Assembly: GCA_030745835.1 (NCBI GenBank) | Contig: JASLNU010000021.1 | Location: 1-64,000 of the forward strand | DNA: 64,000 bases | From: GCA-2687515 sp002687515 | GTDB lineage: Bacteria > Pseudomonadota > Alphaproteobacteria > Rhodospirillales > UBA2165 | Reading direction: 5' to 3' | Shown: positions 8,518 to 21,831 of the stretch, one piece after another | Layout of the letters: each line of letters begins with the position of its first letter | Numbering within the stretch: position 1 is the first letter of the stretch | Position numbers and translations under genes: made by a program | Notes under the pieces: generated by a model | What the model saw: only the letters and a program-made list of their open reading frames with translations | Database searches by the model: none | What the model was told of the DNA's origin: nothing

Positions 8518-9471
8518 ATGGAAGGACTAATGCGCAGACTGCGCGCGGCCGCCGAGCCCAGCCGTCTTAGGTTGTTGGCGATGTGTGCCCGTGGTGAATT
8601 CACGGTGAGCGAACTGGTGCTGATTCTCAGCCAAAGCCAGCCCCGGGTTTCCCGGCACCTCAAGATTTTATGCGATGCCGGGCTTTTGGAACGGCTGAGC
8701 GAGGGCAATTGGGCGTTTTACCGTCAGGCGTCAAACGGTGACGGGCGCGCCACGGCGAATCGTCTGTTGTCGTTGCTGCCCGATGACGACCAGGTCATCG
8801 CCCGCGATCTCGAGCGGCTCGCCGAGGTCAAGGCCGGCCGCAACCTCAAGGCGGACAGCTATTTTCAGACGGTGGCCGATGAGTGGGATCGCATCCGCGC
8901 CCTCAACATCGGCGATAAAGAGGTCGAGCAGGCGGTCAAGGAGGTGCTCTGCCAGGCGCCGCTGCGCCGGCTGATCGATATCGGCACCGGCACCGGCCGC
9001 ATGCTGGAAATCATGGCACCGCATGTCGAGGAAGCCACCGGCATCGACCGCTCGCACCAGATGCTGACCATCGCGCGCGCCAAACTGGATCATTCGGGCC
9101 TCGGCAATTGCGGTGTCCGTTATGCCGATATGTATGGGCTTCCCTTCGCCGCCGCCGCTTTCGATGCGGCGGTGATCCATCAGGTTCTTCATTTCGCCGA
9201 CGACCCGGGCGCCGTTCTGGCGGAAGCGGCGCGCGTCCTGGTGCCCGGCGGACGCGTCGTGGTGGTCGATTTTGCCCGCCACGATTTGGAGGAACTGCGC
9301 GATGAATTTCAGCACCGGCGCCTGGGCTTTGACGATGCCGGCATGTCCGGCTGGTTCGCCGCCGCCGGCCTCGGCGAGGAACCGCCAATCCGGCTGGCCG
9401 GCGCCGCCCTGACGGTGGTTGTCTGGTCGGCGGTCAAGGGTACGGGCAAGGGAAACCGGCGCAATGGCTGA
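8518..9471 (+). CDS. sahR: SahR-type regulator: ArsR HTH fused to a methyltransferase fold
   Basis: A 317-residue two-domain protein. Residues 1-85 are an ArsR winged helix (LRAAAEPSRLRLLAMC, SELVLILSQSQPRVSRHLKIL). Residues about 130-300 are a class I methyltransferase fold with the SAM/SAH motif LIDIGTGTGRMLEI and VLVPGGRVVVVDFA. Known SahR proteins repress SAM-cycle genes and release DNA when S-adenosylhomocysteine rises. Here the gene overlaps metF by 8 bp and metF overlaps metH, exactly the expected regulon. The start at 8518 keeps the family N-terminus; an ATG at 8530 is possible. Enzymatic activity is possible but sensing is more likely. Confidence 0.85.
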   Translation: MEGLMRRLRAAAEPSRLRLLAMCARGEFTVSELVLILSQSQPRVSRHLKILCDAGLLERLSEGNWAFYRQASNGDGRATANRLLSLLPDDDQVIARDLERLAEVKAGRNLKADSYFQTVADEWDRIRALNIGDKEVEQAVKEVLCQAPLRRLIDIGTGTGRMLEIMAPHVEEATGIDRSHQMLTIARAKLDHSGLGNCGVRYADMYGLPFAAAAFDAAVIHQVLHFADDPGAVLAEAARVLVPGGRVVVVDFARHDLEELRDEFQHRRLGFDDAGMSGWFAAAGLGEEPPIRLAGAALTVVVWSAVKGTGKGNRRNG

Positions 9472-10401
9472 TATGAGAACACATGATGCGGCGCCCGGCG
9501 GCGCGCTTCCCGTGGCCGCGGCGCCGGCCAGGGGCGCCACCGCCTCATTCGAATTCTTCCCGCCCAAGGACGAAGCCGCGGGAAAGGCGCTCTGGGCCTG
9601 TGTCGAACGGCTTGCGCCACTGGCGCCCGCCTTCATGTCGGTCACCTATGGCGCCGGCGGCTCGACCCGCGAACGCACCCATGCCGTGGTCGCCCGTATC
9701 CAGAAAGATACCGGCATTGCGGCGGCCGCGCATTTGACCTGCGTCGGCGCCGGGCGCGGTGAAATCGATGATGTGGCGCGCCGCTATTGGGACGCCGGTA
9801 TCCGCCATATCGTCGCCTTGCGCGGCGATCCGCCCGAGGGCGAGGACCGCTACACGCCGCACCCCGGCGGTTACGCCTACGCCGCCGACCTGGTCCAAGG
9901 CCTGATGCGCATCGGTGATTTCGAAGTTAGCGTCGCCGCCTATCCCGAGGTGCACCCGGAAGCGGATAGCGCCGCCGCCGATCTTGACAACCTCAAGCGC
10001 AAATTCGATGCCGGCGCCAAGCGGGCGATCACGCAATTCTTCTTCGCCGCCGAAACCTATCTCAGGTTCCGCGATACCGCCGCCGCCGCCGGCATCGGCG
10101 CGCCCATTGTGCCGGGCATATTGCCGGTCACCAATTTCAAGCAGGTGCTGCGCTTCGCCGGCATGTGCGGCGCCTCGGTGCCGGGCTGGATGGTGGAACT
10201 TTTCGATGGTCTCGACGACGACCTGGAAACCAGAAAATTGATCGCCGCCACGGTTGCCGCCGAACAATGCCGTGCCTTGCTTGTAGAGGGGGTAACCGAA
10301 TTCCATTTCTATACCTTGAACCGCGCCGACTTGGTCTACGCCATTTGCCACATCCTTGGCATCCGCGCCGGCCATGGGCCAACCGATGGGACAGGTAAGA
10401 A

Positions 10402-10405
<4 letters not shown>
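9464..10405 (+). CDS. metF: 5,10-methylenetetrahydrofolate reductase
   Basis: A 313-residue MTHFR TIM barrel. It carries ASFEFFPPK at the N-terminus, MSVTYGAGGSTRERT, HLTCVG and IVALRGDPP, and the C-terminal GVTEFHFYTLNRADL typical of MetF. It makes 5-methyl-THF for the methionine synthase encoded next. The start at 9464 overlaps the end of sahR by 8 bp; ATG at 9473 is the alternative. The stop TGA at 10403-10405 overlaps the TTG start of metH, so sahR-metF-metH is one translationally coupled operon. Confidence 0.95.
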
Positions 10406-14097
<3,692 letters not shown>

Positions 14098-14109
14098 ACC
14101 GTTAGCCTA

Positions 14110-14367
14110 TTAATGGGTGAGATGCCCGTCGACCTTGAATCTGGTAATATCGTGGCCGTTGGCGATCAGCCGTTCCAGGAGGGCGTCGTAATGCTCGTCG
14201 CCGGTCAGGTTTTCGCCGATCAAGCGGCTGACATGGGCGAGCACTTCGCCGCCCTTATCGCGTAACTTGGTTGATTCGTATCCCGGAATGTCGTCGGCCT
14301 TGGTAATCAGAATCTCGGCCCACTTGATTTGCTCGGCGACGTAATGGGTCCAATCGAATTTCCACAT
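14110..14367 (-). CDS. Small conserved-looking hypothetical protein
   Basis: An 85-residue soluble protein, not assigned to a family. It begins MWKFDWTHYVAEQIKWAEIL and ends FKVDGHLTH, with a helical middle (YESTKLRDKGGEVLAHVSRL). The start at 14367 is preferred as the product then reads as one compact domain; an in-frame ATG at 14406 and a long frame to 14616 exist, the latter running into the neighbouring gene and having poor codon character. It converges on metH with a 12-bp gap. Confidence 0.6.
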   Translation of the reverse strand: MWKFDWTHYVAEQIKWAEILITKADDIPGYESTKLRDKGGEVLAHVSRLIGENLTGDEHYDALLERLIANGHDITRFKVDGHLTH

Positions 14368-14539
14368 GGTTTCTGCCCGCCTGGTAATTATCCGATGCGC
14401 CATTTCTTGGCGTCTGTGGATTGGTTGGTCCCTCAAGCAGAAACCAGCATAGGGCAATTCCGTTAATATATTTTGAATCCGGGGGCGGAAATTCCGGCTT
14501 GGCCAGAGTACGGCCGCATGCATGCCCTCACGCGTGCCC

Positions 14540-15103
14540 TCAGGCGGGCCGCAGCAGCCGCCGCATCCAACGCACAGCGGTTTCGAAATCCCCGGCGATG
14601 GGCGCGCCGGCGGCAAGCGCCGCGCCGGCGGCCATGGCGGTATCGGTCAATTGAAAATCCTCGACCAAATGTCCGTCGCGGGTGGTCAGGCGCCCGTCCA
14701 CGGTGACAAACGCCTCGTCGATCACGTCCAACAAGTGCGCGAGGCGCGCCTTGTAGGGCTGGTGATCCAGGCTGTAGCCGATGACCGGCCCCTGTTTTCC
14801 CGCCATGATGCCCATTTCCAATGCCGTCGCCGCATCCAGGCCGGGGCCGCGAAACGGGCTCATATTGGCGATCAGGGCGTCGCACCCGGCGATCAGGTCG
14901 GCCGCCGCCCGATAGATGAAAAGCGCGTCATCGGGGGTCCCCGATTGCCGCCGCCCGCCGTCGATATCCAGGGGCGAGACGCCGACCAGGCCGTAGCGTT
15001 CGCAGACCGACTTCTTGTTGGCGACGATCTCGACCGCATGTGGATGGTAGATATCCGGTCCGGCCAGATAGACCCGTGCGTCGCCGTCCTGGTTTTCGCT
15101 CAT
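14540..15103 (-). CDS. Nucleoside 2-deoxyribosyltransferase-like protein
   Basis: A 187-residue Rossmann-like protein of the nucleoside 2-deoxyribosyltransferase family. The motif VYLAGPDIYHP at the N-terminus, CDALIANMSPFRGPGLDAATALEMG in the middle (only part quoted: DAATALEMG) and GKQGPVIGYS are typical, with the conserved Asp and Glu of the active site. These enzymes exchange bases on 2-deoxyribonucleosides or hydrolyse nucleotides in salvage. Substrate cannot be told. It stands alone, with no matching salvage genes nearby. Confidence 0.85.
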   Translation of the reverse strand: MSENQDGDARVYLAGPDIYHPHAVEIVANKKSVCERYGLVGVSPLDIDGGRRQSGTPDDALFIYRAAADLIAGCDALIANMSPFRGPGLDAATALEMGIMAGKQGPVIGYSLDHQPYKARLAHLLDVIDEAFVTVDGRLTTRDGHLVEDFQLTDTAMAAGAALAAGAPIAGDFETAVRWMRRLLRPA

Positions 15104-15414
15104 CGGGCTTGACCCGGTATGCTAGCCGCATAACTGGCCGGCGCGTTTGCCGCTGATCGATCCGCTAAATCCGCCATTCAAGCGCTCACCAACCTGACTT
15201 TACCCGCAGTTTTGAAAATTAGTGATATTCATGTAATTTGGACCATACCGGGCAAATACACGGTTTAGGGCTAGGTATTTCGGAAATAATCCCTATTTAT
15301 CATAATTATGTGTGATAACCGAAATCGTTATTTCAAGTCTGGTGCCGACAGGTTACAAAGGCCGCTTGAACCACGGCTCTGATAAAGCCGGACCAGGGAG
15401 CAAATTGCTGCGCC
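15104..15414. other. AT-rich intergenic region upstream of the GGDEF gene
   Basis: This 311-bp divergent gap carries promoters for genes on both sides. It includes an interrupted inverted repeat ttatca-N10-tgataa (15297-15318) and a long AT-rich run from about 15210 to 15330. No gene or known RNA is visible. Confidence 0.5.
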
Positions 15415-16455
15415 ATGAGCGACGCCGAAAGACTAGCCGAAGAGGCATTGGCAGGCATGCGGGAACACGGTATTCCCGCCATCCCGGACAACTATACCGT
15501 CTGGTACCATTACTGTGCCAACACCTACCCCGATTTAAAACGCACCGTCGATATCCTGATCGACAACGGTCAGGAATTTTCGCCCTCCGTGTGCGCCAAC
15601 CTGTTTGAACGTTTTTTCACCAATAGTGACGAAACCAAGACGCTGCGTTCGGCCACCTCCAAGTTGGAAGGGGTGATCAAGCGCGCCTTCGAATATTTGA
15701 ACGAAGCCGGCGAAGGCGCCGCCCAATTCGGCGAGCATTTGGCGGACGCATCGGGGGCCCTGGCCGAATCGACACCGGACAATGAAGCCCTCGAGATTAT
15801 CCAGGGCATCATCGATGCCAGCCAGCAGATGGAAGTGCGCACGCGCGATCTCGAAACCAGGCTGGCCTCGACCTCGGGCGAGGTCGTGCAGTTGCGCAAA
15901 GAAATCGAAATCACCCGGCGCGAAGCTTCGACCGACAGCCTGACCGGTCTTGCCAACCGTAAATTGTTCGATCTCACGATCCGTGAAGCCGCCGCGCATG
16001 CCATGGAAAGCGGCGACACCATGTGCCTGTTGATGCTGGACATCGATCATTTCAAGAAATTCAACGACAATTACGGACACCAGACGGGCGATAAGGTTCT
16101 TAAATTATTGGCGTTGGTACTGACCGAAAGTATCAAGGGTCAGGACACCGCGGCACGCTACGGCGGCGAGGAGTTCGTGGTCGTCCTGCCCGAAACCAAA
16201 TTGGACGATGCCCTTGCCGTCGGCGAGCTTATTCGTGACCGGATCGCGAAAAAGAATATCGTCAACCGCACGACCGGCAAAAAGCTGGGCGGTATCACCT
16301 TATCGGTGGGCGCCGCGAAATTCGTGCCCGGCGAGGCACTGACCGAGCTCATTGAACGCGCCGATACGGCGCTCTATATCGCCAAACAGACGGGCCGGAA
16401 CCGGGTTGTTTCCGAAAAGGATATACCGCAAGAGCAGGTTGCGGTCGGAGGTTAA
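15415..16455 (+). CDS. GGDEF diguanylate cyclase
   Basis: A 346-residue cytoplasmic protein. Residues 1-150 are a helical domain with a Tyr/Trp-rich start (IPDNYTVWYHYCANTYPDL) seen in a group of alphaproteobacterial GGDEF proteins, followed by a coiled coil. Residues about 178-335 are the GGDEF domain with DSLTGLANR, DIDHFKKFND and the active-site loop GGEEF, so c-di-GMP synthesis is likely. The inhibitory site normally RxxD, just before the loop, reads KGQD, so product inhibition may be weakened. No membrane segment or phosphoreceiver domain is present, so the input signal is unknown. Confidence 0.92.
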   Translation: MSDAERLAEEALAGMREHGIPAIPDNYTVWYHYCANTYPDLKRTVDILIDNGQEFSPSVCANLFERFFTNSDETKTLRSATSKLEGVIKRAFEYLNEAGEGAAQFGEHLADASGALAESTPDNEALEIIQGIIDASQQMEVRTRDLETRLASTSGEVVQLRKEIEITRREASTDSLTGLANRKLFDLTIREAAAHAMESGDTMCLLMLDIDHFKKFNDNYGHQTGDKVLKLLALVLTESIKGQDTAARYGGEEFVVVLPETKLDDALAVGELIRDRIAKKNIVNRTTGKKLGGITLSVGAAKFVPGEALTELIERADTALYIAKQTGRNRVVSEKDIPQEQVAVGG

Positions 16456-16540
16456 GGAACCGCCACCGCGGGGGGACGTTTGGCAAGACGGGGGATGCTG
16501 GGCCTAGTGAATTTCATCCACTGGCCATGAACGGGGTCAC

Positions 16541-18322
16541 ATGTTGAATTTGCCAGCCATACGGCCGAGCCGCATCTTGATGCGGATGCGCCGGCTTGTC
16601 CGCAACGACCAATTGATTCTGGCCGTTCTGGCGGTCGTGGTTGGTGCCTTGGCGGGCCTGGGAACGGTGGTGTTGCGCCAGGGCATCGTTCTGGTCCAAT
16701 CCATATCCTTCGGCACCGGCGCTGAAAATTTGATCTCCTATGTTGGCCAGTTGCCGTGGTGGCATATCCTGTTGGTGACCACTTTCGGCGGCCTCGTGGT
16801 TGGCGTTTTCATCCATTTTGCCATGCCCGGCCGGCGGCCCCAGGGGGTCGCCAAGGTGATCGAGGCGAGCGCCCTTAGAGGCGGGCGCATGTCGCTGCGC
16901 GCCGGTATCGGCGCGGCGGTCGCCAGCGCCGCGTCGATCGGCGTCGGCGCTTCGGTGGGGCGGGAAGGCCCGGCGGTGCATTTGGGGTCCACCCTCGGCG
17001 CCTGGGTCGCGGAAAAACTTCACCTGACGCGGTCCCTGTCGCGCGCCCTTTTGGGCTGCGGCGCGGCGGCCGCAGTGGCGGCCTCGTTCAACGCCCCGAT
17101 CGCCGGCGCATTGTTCGCGCACGAGGTCGTGGTCGGTCATTTCGCGCTTAGCGCCTTTGCCCCCATTGTTATCGCCAGCGTTGTCGGCACCATCGTTTCC
17201 AGGGTCGTGTTCGGCGATTTTCCGGCCTTCGATATTCACGAACAATCGCTGGCCTCGTTCCTGGAATTTCCCGCCGTCATCGGGCTCGGCGTGCTCTCGG
17301 GCATCATGGCGATCATGTTCATGCGCGCCACCATGCTGACCGAAGACAGCGCCGCCAAGCTGCCGGGGCCGTCTTGGACGCGGCCGGCAATCGGCGGCTT
17401 TGTCGTCGGGCTGGTGGCCATCGTCTTCCCGCAAATTCTAGGCGTCGGTTACGAAGCCACCGGCCTTGCCTTGCAAGGGCAATTTCCGCTGGCTTTGCTG
17501 ATCGCCCTGGTGGTGGTCAAGACCTTCACCACCGCGATCAGCATCGGCACCGGTTTCGGCGGCGGTGTGTTTACCCCGTCGCTGATGATCGGCGCCATGC
17601 TCGGCGGCGCCTATGGCATCGTCGCCACCAGTATATTTCCCGAACTGTCGTCGGGTGCCGGCGCCTATACCATTATCGGCATGGGCGCGGTGGCGGCGGC
17701 TGTTCTCGGCGCGCCGATATCGACGACGCTGATCGTTTTTGAATTAACCGACGATTATCCGCTGACCATAGCGGTGATGGTGGCGGTGGTCATTTCCTCG
17801 GTGATCACGCAGCAGTTCCAGGGCAAGTCCTTCTTCAATTGGCAGCTGGAACGCTCCGGTCTCGACCTCAAGGGTGGCTTCGAGGCGGCCCTTTTGCGCG
17901 GCCTCTTGGTGCGCCGTATCATGCGCGCCGAAAGCGAAACCGTATCGATCGGCGCCAACCTGCCTGAAATTCGTGCCTTGTTGCAGGATTCCGAAACCGG
18001 CGAGCTGTTCGTAACCAAGGAGGATGGCGCGCTGTTCGGCACCATCACCCTGCATGATCTCTCGGATGCCGCCTTCGATCACGACGTCGACAATCTGATC
18101 AACGCCGGCGATATCGCGCGCACCGACCCGCCGGTCCTTTATGCCGGCGATGACTTGCAGACCGCCAACAAGCTGATCCGCGACACCGGCGAGCACTATA
18201 TCGCGATCGTCGAAAGCGCCGACAATCACAAGCTGGTCGGGACCTTGTTCGAAACCGATGTGATGGCGGCCTATAACCGGGCGCTGATCGAGGCCCGGCA
18301 CGAAGAACACGACGCCGCCTGA
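16541..18322 (+). CDS. CLC-family chloride channel/transporter with CBS domains
   Basis: A 593-residue CLC protein: about 440 residues of membrane domain followed by a C-terminal cytosolic pair of CBS domains (RRIMRAESETV onward). The gating Glu is present in GREGPAVHLGS, and the anion-pore loop GTGFGGGVFTPSL is intact. In the segment FNAPIAGALFAHEVVVGHF the position of the proton glutamate of CLC antiporters is Val, as in vertebrate channels. The protein may therefore be a channel or a different stoichiometry exchanger; this is inferred by manual alignment. CBS domains usually sense adenine nucleotides. Confidence 0.92.
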   Translation: MLNLPAIRPSRILMRMRRLVRNDQLILAVLAVVVGALAGLGTVVLRQGIVLVQSISFGTGAENLISYVGQLPWWHILLVTTFGGLVVGVFIHFAMPGRRPQGVAKVIEASALRGGRMSLRAGIGAAVASAASIGVGASVGREGPAVHLGSTLGAWVAEKLHLTRSLSRALLGCGAAAAVAASFNAPIAGALFAHEVVVGHFALSAFAPIVIASVVGTIVSRVVFGDFPAFDIHEQSLASFLEFPAVIGLGVLSGIMAIMFMRATMLTEDSAAKLPGPSWTRPAIGGFVVGLVAIVFPQILGVGYEATGLALQGQFPLALLIALVVVKTFTTAISIGTGFGGGVFTPSLMIGAMLGGAYGIVATSIFPELSSGAGAYTIIGMGAVAAAVLGAPISTTLIVFELTDDYPLTIAVMVAVVISSVITQQFQGKSFFNWQLERSGLDLKGGFEAALLRGLLVRRIMRAESETVSIGANLPEIRALLQDSETGELFVTKEDGALFGTITLHDLSDAAFDHDVDNLINAGDIARTDPPVLYAGDDLQTANKLIRDTGEHYIAIVESADNHKLVGTLFETDVMAAYNRALIEARHEEHDAA

Positions 18323-18359
18323 TCGTTCAAAACGTCACGGCTCTGGCGGCGGAAGGAAA

Positions 18360-19388
18360 TCAGAATGACCGCCTGAGGCGCAGCCATTCGGAGCGGTCGA
18401 TGGAACGCACCGGAATATCCCTGATTTTCATTTCCTCCAGATTGTTGGGCAGCACGTTAAGCAAAACGGAACTGCCGGCCGGCCCCGAACGCCAGACCTT
18501 GCGGTAATAATCGGCCTGGCCGCGAACCGGCTGGCCGGCGACGCCGATGATTAAATCGCCGCCTTCTATGCCGGCCTTGGCCGCCGGGCCGCCCGGCGAG
18601 ACCCGCGTCACCAACAGCCGCCCCGCCAGTTCCAGCGTGTTGGCGCCGATCCAGGGCCGGGCCGGGGCCGAACGCCGGCCCTTTTCCAATAAATCGCCGA
18701 GCACCGGTTTCAGGATTTCCACCGGCACGAACATATTGCCGGGCAGCGGCCGTCCGGGCCCCGCCGCATCGTTGACCAGAAGCGATCCGACGCCCAACAG
18801 GCGGCCGTCCTCGCCGATCAGGGCGGCGCCGGAATGATAGGTGTGCGGCGGCGAGGTATAGATGGCGCGTTCCAGCATATATTCCCAGGCGCCGGTGAAC
18901 ACCCGCCGCGATACCACCCTGGCGGCAACCACCGGCTGAGCGCCGCCGCGGCTGGCGACCAGCACGCCGTCACCAACGGTCAAGGTGCGCGAATTTCCGA
19001 GGCGCATGGGTTTGATATCCAGCTTGCCGCGCAGGCGCAACAAACCGAAACCCGAATCATGGTCATAGGCGACGATGGTGGCCGCAACCTGCTTGCCGCC
19101 AGGGCCGGTGACGATGGCGCCATCGGCCTCGAGAATGAGGTACCCGATGGTCAGCACCAGCTCGCTATCGTCGATGACGACACCGCTGCCGATGCGTTCG
19201 GTTCCTAAGATGCGCGCCGTCCTGGCGTCGGCGGAAATTTCGGCCTTGACGCCGACCACGGCTTTCAGAACATCGCGGTTGATCTCGGCGCCGGGCGCGC
19301 CCCGAATGCCGGCCGCCAGGATCGCCACGGCGAGCAAGGGTATCATTGCACCTTGGTATAAGGAAACGAGCGCCATAAAATCCACCAT
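18360..19388 (-). CDS. HtrA-like trypsin-fold protein with PDZ, probable pseudoprotease
   Basis: A 342-residue exported protein: signal peptide or anchor at residues 1-40 (IPLLAVAILAAG), a trypsin-like domain to about residue 250, and a PDZ domain (ARPWIGANTLEL, LVTRVSPGGPAAKAGIEGGDLI). The Ser loop is recognisable as YHSGAALIG and the Asp region as DHDSGFGLLRL, but the His motif normally VLTNAHVV reads VLTIGYLI, so the general base is missing. It is probably a catalytically dead sensor or scaffold. The start is uncertain (19388 or 19376; the frame extends to a TTG at 19439). It converges with the CLC gene. Confidence 0.8.
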   Translation of the reverse strand: MVDFMALVSLYQGAMIPLLAVAILAAGIRGAPGAEINRDVLKAVVGVKAEISADARTARILGTERIGSGVVIDDSELVLTIGYLILEADGAIVTGPGGKQVAATIVAYDHDSGFGLLRLRGKLDIKPMRLGNSRTLTVGDGVLVASRGGAQPVVAARVVSRRVFTGAWEYMLERAIYTSPPHTYHSGAALIGEDGRLLGVGSLLVNDAAGPGRPLPGNMFVPVEILKPVLGDLLEKGRRSAPARPWIGANTLELAGRLLVTRVSPGGPAAKAGIEGGDLIIGVAGQPVRGQADYYRKVWRSGPAGSSVLLNVLPNNLEEMKIRDIPVRSIDRSEWLRLRRSF

Positions 19389-19525
19389 TACCGGCAGGCT
19401 GCCGCGTTCCTGAAAATGGTGGCCGGTAACCGGCACCAAGTCAAAGAATTAATCGGATGCGCACAAAAAAGTGTGCGGCGCTGACTTTTGCTGTTAGCGC
19501 CGGGCGCCCATGATATAGTGGCGCC

Positions 19526-21817
19526 ATGCCAGACCCATTTGAGTTATCCGACCAGCCGGCGCCGCCGCCCGCCGCCGCCGGCCCGGTCGATCCTCCCTAT
19601 TTCACCGGTCTCAACGCCGCCCAGCGGGAAGCGGTTGAAACCCTGGACGGGCCGGTCCTGGTGCTTGCCGGCGCCGGCACCGGAAAGACCCGGGTGCTGA
19701 CCACCCGGCTGGCGCATTTGTTGATGACCGGCAAGGCGCGGCCCTTCGAAGTGGTTGCCGTAACCTTCACCAACAAGGCGGCGCGCGAAATGAAGGACCG
19801 GGTGGCGGCGCTTTTGGGACGCCCCGTCGAAGGCTGGTGGCTGGGCACCTTCCACGCCCTTGGCGCGCGCATATTGCGCGCCCATGCCGAGGCCGTCGGT
19901 CTCAAGCCCAATTTCACCATCCTCGACGCCGACGACCAGCTTCGGCTCCTGAAACAGGTGATGGAGCCGCGCCATATCGATGACAAGAAATGGCCGGCGC
20001 GGACCCTTCTGGCGGTGATCCAGCGCTGGAAAGATCGCGGCCTGACCCCGGACAAGGTGTCCGGCGAGGAAGACGCCGCCTATGCCGATGGATTATTGGT
20101 CGAGTTGTACCAGGATTACCAGGCCCGCCTGTTGGCCCTCAACGCCGCCGATTTCGGCGATCTTTTGCTGCACTGCCTGACCCTGTTCACCACCGTTTCG
20201 GAGATATTGGCGAACTACCAGAGGAAATTCCGCTATTTGCTGGTCGACGAATACCAAGATACCAATGTCGCCCAATATCTTTGGCTGCGCCTGTTGGCCC
20301 AAGAACACCGCAACATCTGCTGTGTCGGCGATGACGACCAATCGATCTATTCCTGGCGCGGCGCCGAGGTTGGCAACATCCTCAAATTCGAAAAGGATTT
20401 CGAGGGCGCCGGCGTCATCCGCCTGGAACAGAACTACCGCTCGACGCCGCACATTCTGGGCGCCGCCTCGGGCCTGATCGCCCACAATGAAGGCCGCCTC
20501 GGCAAGACGCTCTGGACCGGCGCCGACGAGGGACAAAAGGTCGGCCTGCGCGGCGTTTGGGACGGCGAGGAAGAGGCGCGCGTCATCGGCGAGGAGATCG
20601 AGACGCGCCAGGCCGGTGGCCAAAACCTGGATGAAATGGCGGTCCTGGTGCGCGCCGGCTTCCAGACCCGTGAATTCGAGGAACGGCTGATCACCCTTGC
20701 CATTCCCTACCGGGTCATCGGCGGCCCGCGCTTTTATGAGCGCCTGGAAATCCGCGACGCCATCGCCTATTTCCGGGTAACCGTCAGCTCCGATGATGAT
20801 CTGGCGTTCGAACGCATCGTCAACGTGCCGAAGCGCGGCCTCGGCCAGGCCAGCCTGCAGGCGGTCCACCATCTGGCGCGGGCGCGCGGAATTCCCCTTT
20901 ATGATGCCGCCGCGATGATCGCCGAATCCGACGAGCTGCGCCCTAAGGTGCGCGCCAGCCTCAGGCAACTGATCGGCGATTTCGAACGCTGGCGCGCCAA
21001 TCTGGCCAACCTGCCGCATTCCGGATTGGCCGCCGTCATCTTGGAAGAATCCGGCTATACCGAATATTGGATGAACAACAAATCGCCGGAGGCGCCGGGC
21101 CGCCTCGAGAACCTGAAGGAACTGGTGGCCGGGCTGGAGGAATTCGAGAATCTGCAAGGCTTCCTCGAGCATGTCAGCCTGGTCATGGATATTCAGGAAA
21201 ACGGGGCCGAGGCAAAGGTCAATTTGATGACCCTGCATTCGGCCAAGGGGCTGGAATTCGATACCGTGTTCCTGCCCGGCTGGGAAGAAGGCCTGTTTCC
21301 GCATCAGCGCAGCCTCGACGAAGAGGGCCTTCGTGGGCTGGAGGAAGAGCGCCGCCTCGCCTATGTCGGCCTGACCCGGGCGCGCCGCGAAGCGCTGATC
21401 ACCCATGCCGCCAACCGGCGCATCTATAACCAGTGGCAGAACGCGCTGCCGTCGCGCTTTATCGGCGAACTGCCCGAAGACCATATCGAACAAAGCGCCG
21501 AAAATCCGTTGCTGCGCTCAGGTGCCGGCCCAGGCGCCGCCACCGGTAATGGGCGCGGCTTTCGCGAAGCGCCGGGCGCCTTCGAATTTACCGCGCCCCG
21601 GCGCGCCGGCCATGCCCGCGACGGCACCGTGATCGAGGGCGAGGCCTGGCTGCTGCCGGCCGCCGACAGCGCATCCCGCTTTTTGGGCGGCGCCCGCGTC
21701 TTTCACCAGAAATTCGGCTATGGCCGCGTCCTCGCCGCCGATGGCAATAAGCTTGAAGTCGCCTTCGACAAGGCCGGCACCAAAAAGGTGATCGACAGCT
21801 TCGTCGAACCCGCCTGA
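19526..21817 (+). CDS. uvrD: UvrD/PcrA-type superfamily 1 DNA helicase
   Basis: A 763-residue SF1A helicase with the full motif set: Q motif LNAAQREAVETLDGPVLV (LNAAQREAV), Walker A GAGTGKTR, motif Ia TFTNKAAREMKDR, motif II LVDEYQDTN, motif III GDDDQSIYSWRGA, motif IV LEQNYRS, motif V MTLHSAKGLEFDTVF and motif VI VGLTRARR. It unwinds DNA 3' to 5' in mismatch and excision repair. The C-terminal tail after residue 680 ends in the FHQKFGYGRVLAADGNKLEV segment typical of PcrA/UvrD. It precedes prmA by 14 bp. Confidence 0.95.
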   Translation: MPDPFELSDQPAPPPAAAGPVDPPYFTGLNAAQREAVETLDGPVLVLAGAGTGKTRVLTTRLAHLLMTGKARPFEVVAVTFTNKAAREMKDRVAALLGRPVEGWWLGTFHALGARILRAHAEAVGLKPNFTILDADDQLRLLKQVMEPRHIDDKKWPARTLLAVIQRWKDRGLTPDKVSGEEDAAYADGLLVELYQDYQARLLALNAADFGDLLLHCLTLFTTVSEILANYQRKFRYLLVDEYQDTNVAQYLWLRLLAQEHRNICCVGDDDQSIYSWRGAEVGNILKFEKDFEGAGVIRLEQNYRSTPHILGAASGLIAHNEGRLGKTLWTGADEGQKVGLRGVWDGEEEARVIGEEIETRQAGGQNLDEMAVLVRAGFQTREFEERLITLAIPYRVIGGPRFYERLEIRDAIAYFRVTVSSDDDLAFERIVNVPKRGLGQASLQAVHHLARARGIPLYDAAAMIAESDELRPKVRASLRQLIGDFERWRANLANLPHSGLAAVILEESGYTEYWMNNKSPEAPGRLENLKELVAGLEEFENLQGFLEHVSLVMDIQENGAEAKVNLMTLHSAKGLEFDTVFLPGWEEGLFPHQRSLDEEGLRGLEEERRLAYVGLTRARREALITHAANRRIYNQWQNALPSRFIGELPEDHIEQSAENPLLRSGAGPGAATGNGRGFREAPGAFEFTAPRRAGHARDGTVIEGEAWLLPAADSASRFLGGARVFHQKFGYGRVLAADGNKLEVAFDKAGTKKVIDSFVEPA

Positions 21818-21831
21818 GCGGCCCGAGCGGC

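Noticed and set aside
14368..14616. N-terminal extension of the small gene at 14110
   Set aside because: The extension runs antisense into the deoxyribosyltransferase gene and includes Pro/Arg-rich sequence unlike a real N-terminus.
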